Shown piece by piece: positions 4,746 through 5,153 of a stretch of 5,153 nt of DNA (its first letter is position 1; every line of letters begins with the position of its first letter). A program made the position numbers and the translations under genes. Source of the DNA: Candidatus Uhrbacteria bacterium RIFOXYB12_FULL_58_10 (lineage in GTDB: Bacteria > Patescibacteriota > Patescibacteriia > 2-12-FULL-57-11). The DNA lies in NCBI GenBank assembly GCA_943359495.1, contig CALRHY010000057.1:1-5153 (forward strand), read 5' to 3'. Below the pieces are notes generated by a model. The model saw nothing but the letters and a program-made list of their open reading frames with translations. It made no database searches and was not told the DNA's origin.

Positions 4746-5153
4746 TTACAACGACCCTTCACTAATCATGGTACGAATACGCTCCATGAGTCGCAGGTAA
4801 AAACGGACGTTATGCATGGTTGCGAGACGGTGTGCCAACGGTTCTTCCACCGTAAACAAATGACGCAGATAGGCGCGGCTATAGCGCGTACACAGCAAAC
4901 AATCACAGGTAGGATCAACCGCAGTCATTTCCAAACGATGGCTTTCATTCGTCGCGTGATACAACGCGTAAAATCCAGGGTCAAGCAAGTTGTCACTCTG
5001 CCACACATACAGCGTCCCATGGCGCGCATTGCGGCTTGGCAAGACACAATCAAAGGCATCGACACCACGGCGGACGTACTCGACAATCTCTTCCGGTTTA
5101 CCCGCTCCCATGAAATAGCGGATCTGATTGGCAGGCAAAATCTCGCTGGTCAT
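4746..5153 (-). CDS. tgt: tRNA-guanine transglycosylase, C-terminal part (cut by window edge)
   Basis: This enzyme swaps guanine 34 of Asn/Asp/His/Tyr tRNAs for preQ1 or queuine. The window holds the last 135 residues of a protein usually about 370 long; the Met at the edge is internal. Numbering from that Met, RYFMGAGKPEEIVEYVRRG (12-30) is the RY.MG.G.PE box. FDCVLPSRNARHG (34-46) carries the nucleophilic Asp35 and the tRNA-contacting Arg41 and Arg44. CDCLLC (83-88) with His114 in TMHN gives the full zinc set Cys83, Cys85, Cys88 and His114. SRAYLRHLF (92-100) is also typical. The segment between NARHG and the zinc knot is diverged and a little longer than usual. The C-terminus stops at SEGSL, some 10-20 residues earlier than most homologues. 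All visible catalytic and zinc residues are intact, so the enzyme is probably functional. Confidence 0.95.
   Translation of the reverse strand: MTSEILPANQIRYFMGAGKPEEIVEYVRRGVDAFDCVLPSRNARHGTLYVWQSDNLLDPGFYALYHATNESHRLEMTAVDPTCDCLLCTRYSRAYLRHLFTVEEPLAHRLATMHNVRFYLRLMERIRTMISEGSL

Noticed and set aside
1..5153. CRISPR array, insertion sequence with transposase, prophage or toxin-antitoxin genes
   Set aside because: There are no regularly spaced repeats, and no transposase, integrase or toxin-like frame on either strand. The window appears to be ordinary chromosomal gene order apart from the 1246-1586 gap.

Overview
The window looks like chromosomal DNA from a member of the Candidate Phyla Radiation (Patescibacteria). 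This is inferred from protein style and was not confirmed by any search. The clues are a Mur ligase that has lost its N-terminal domain, a SurA-N protein without a PPIase domain, an FtsB/DivIC-like protein ending in a WWDYFF motif, a two-helix PH-domain protein and an RDD protein with a large extracytoplasmic tail. TGA is used as a stop, for example in an ATGA overlap, and the ~1,500 codons seem to need no recoding. The standard code therefore fits, and the UGA-Gly lineages (Gracilibacteria, Absconditabacteria) do not.

All six or seven recognisable genes lie on the minus strand, so the window reads biologically from right to left. At the right edge is the C-terminal third of tRNA-guanine transglycosylase (tgt, 4746-5153). 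A 217-base gap with several small hairpins follows. Next is a tight cluster: an RDD-family membrane protein (3578-4528), a MurE-like Mur ligase starting 7 bases later (2206-3570), and a PH-domain membrane protein (1587-2213) that overlaps the ligase by 8 bases.

A 341-base non-coding stretch follows (1246-1586), packed with inverted repeats. Its left end carries a good promoter whose predicted start site almost coincides with the next start codon. Then come an FtsB/DivIC-type septum protein (862-1245), a membrane-anchored SurA-N protein (248-865, ATGA overlap) and, at the left edge, the first 64 codons of rarA (1-193). The rarA fragment lacks its 3' end and breaks off in the Walker A motif.

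The genes share an envelope and division theme (Mur ligase, FtsB-like protein, SurA-like chaperone, RDD and PH membrane proteins), flanked by two housekeeping genes for tRNA modification (tgt) and stalled-fork maintenance (rarA). The most unusual part is the 1246-1586 gap. A 15-base inverted repeat with one mismatch closes a 159-base segment that can fold in more than one way, and three more hairpins lie beside it. It is a candidate structured RNA or a small non-coding mobile remnant. I could not match it to a known RNA family by eye.
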